DNA from: Desulfobacterales bacterium
GTDB lineage: Bacteria; Desulfobacterota; Desulfobacteria; Desulfobacterales; SpSt-501
NCBI GenBank assembly: GCA_025454255.1
Contig: JALOOU010000081.1
Location: 1-32,228 of the forward strand
Reading direction: 5' to 3'
Length of the DNA stretch: 32,228 nt
This document shows positions 31,488 through 32,228 of this stretch, piece by piece (position 1 is the stretch's first letter; every line of letters starts with the position of its first letter). Under the pieces are notes generated by a model that saw nothing but the letters and a program-made list of their open reading frames with translations, made no database searches and was not told where the DNA came from. The position numbers were made by a program, and so were the translations under genes.

Positions 31488-32228
31488 ATGAAACTCGTCG
31501 TCTGCGTCAAACAGGTGCCGGAGATCACCAATGTGCGGGTCAATCCCGAGACCGGGACCCTGCTCCGCGAAGGGGTGGCCTCCATTCTGAACCCTTTCTG
31601 CGAGTACGCCCTGGACCACGCCGTGCGGCTGAAGGCGGCCGACCCGCAGATCGAGATCATCGCCGTCAGCATGGGCCCCCCCCAGGCGGAGGCGGTTCTG
31701 CTGCGCTGCCTGGAGCTGGGGGCGGACCGGGCGGTGCTGGTGAGCGACCGCAAGTTCGCCGGGGCCGACACCTGGGCCACGGCCCTGACCCTGGCCGCGG
31801 TCGTGCGCCGGGAGGCCCCCGACGCCGATCTCATCCTGGTCGGCAAGCAGGCCATCGACGGCGACACCGCCCAGGTGGGACCCGAGATGGCCGAGATCCT
31901 GGGGATGGCCCAGGTCATGTACGGCGTGGAGATCTCCCTGACGCCCAACCGCAAGCGGGTCCGGGTGAAACGCGAGGTCGAGTCCGGCTACGAGGTGCTG
32001 GAAGCGCGGCTGCCGGCGCTGGTGTCGGCCAGCAAGGGGGAGCCTCTCCGGCGCATGCCCTCCCTGGCGGACGTAATAGCCGCCCGCGGCAAGGAGATCC
32101 GCAGGATCGCCGCCGCCGACCTCGACCTAAAAGAGTCCGAGCTCGGTCTTGCAGGCTCCTACACTCAGGTGGTAAAGGTCTTTCCCCCCGCGCCGAAAGA
32201 GGGCGGGCGGAAGCTGGAGGGCTTAGAG
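31488..32228 (+). CDS. etfB: Electron transfer flavoprotein beta subunit (partial, runs off right edge)
   Basis: 247 residues to the window end with no stop. It begins MKLVVCVKQVPEITNVRVNP, the standard EtfB opening. It contains LDHAVRLK, VSMGPPQAEAVLLRCLELGADRAVL, LILVGKQAIDGDTAQVGPEMAEIL (the nucleotide-binding core, with DGDTAQVGP) and the EVESGYEVLEARLPALVSASK segment. EtfB with EtfA carries FAD and shuttles electrons from dehydrogenases; etfA presumably follows. Next to a GlcD-type dehydrogenase this suggests an Ldh/Etf complex, possibly electron-confurcating (inference). No ribosome-binding site precedes the ATG: the upstream bases belong to the cassette's right repeat and CATAATT. Confidence 0.92.
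   Translation, partial: MKLVVCVKQVPEITNVRVNPETGTLLREGVASILNPFCEYALDHAVRLKAADPQIEIIAVSMGPPQAEAVLLRCLELGADRAVLVSDRKFAGADTWATALTLAAVVRREAPDADLILVGKQAIDGDTAQVGPEMAEILGMAQVMYGVEISLTPNRKRVRVKREVESGYEVLEARLPALVSASKGEPLRRMPSLADVIAARGKEIRRIAAADLDLKESELGLAGSYTQVVKVFPPAPKEGGRKLEGLE

Noticed and set aside
1..32228. tRNA, rRNA, CRISPR arrays, prophage or insertion-sequence transposases
   Set aside because: None seen on either strand when the gaps were read; no spaced direct repeats, no cloverleaf-like gaps and no transposase or integrase motifs.

Overview
The window is GC-rich, densely coded bacterial DNA. The gene set suggests an anaerobic deltaproteobacterium (Desulfobacterota, sulfate-reducer-like). 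Pointers are a class I hybrid cluster protein under an HcpR-like box, a GlcD-type oxidase next to EtfB, two tripartite tricarboxylate transporters (TTT), a DUF748 giant and a four-helix-bundle (IVP/S23) gene. This placement is inferred from gene content only. No rRNA, tRNA or CRISPR array was found.

Layout. 1-1.7 kb: the start of parE (leftward, cut by the window edge) diverges from an MFS transporter. 1.7-6.5 kb: leftward class III aminotransferase, then a 1131-residue DUF748/AsmA-like protein. 6.8-7.8 kb: DUF481 outer-membrane protein. 7.9-12.4 kb: a broken GlcD-type FAD oxidase diverges from an intact tctC-tctB-tctA operon. 12.4-15.3 kb: leftward pyrB, HAD phosphatase, tesB. 15.5-17.0 kb: four small rightward genes, one of them (DUF2237) broken. 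17.1-19.7 kb: leftward 3-hydroxyacyl-CoA dehydrogenase, then a frameshifted hcp. 19.9-21.7 kb: argS. 21.7-27.3 kb: an apparent catabolic unit of M20 carbamoylase/amidase, TctB, TctA, TctC and a GntR/UTRA regulator, preceded by an AT-rich promoter region with a perfect 20-bp palindrome. 27.4-32.2 kb: argB (leftward) diverges from a FadR-type regulator, a second GlcD-type oxidase (intact), a four-helix-bundle cassette and etfB (cut by the right edge).

How the genes work together. The right end looks like a regulated 2-hydroxyacid (lactate/glycolate-like) oxidation module in which a flavin dehydrogenase passes electrons to EtfAB. Each TTT system supplies a carboxylate: one beside a GlcD-type oxidase, the other in line with an N-carbamoyl-amino-acid/ureido-acid hydrolase and its probable regulator. 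argB, argS and pyrB are housekeeping.

Two things stand out. First, a small AT-richer cassette, an IVP-type four-helix-bundle ORF bounded by imperfect inverted repeats, sits exactly between the glcD stop codon and the etfB start. It has the architecture of the intervening sequences known from 23S rRNA, but lies inside a protein-coding operon. Second, three unrelated conserved genes (glcD-like, DUF2237, hcp) each carry one short out-of-frame deletion that removes a conserved core segment. This is either real decay or a systematic assembly fault, and should be settled before any physiology is read from them.
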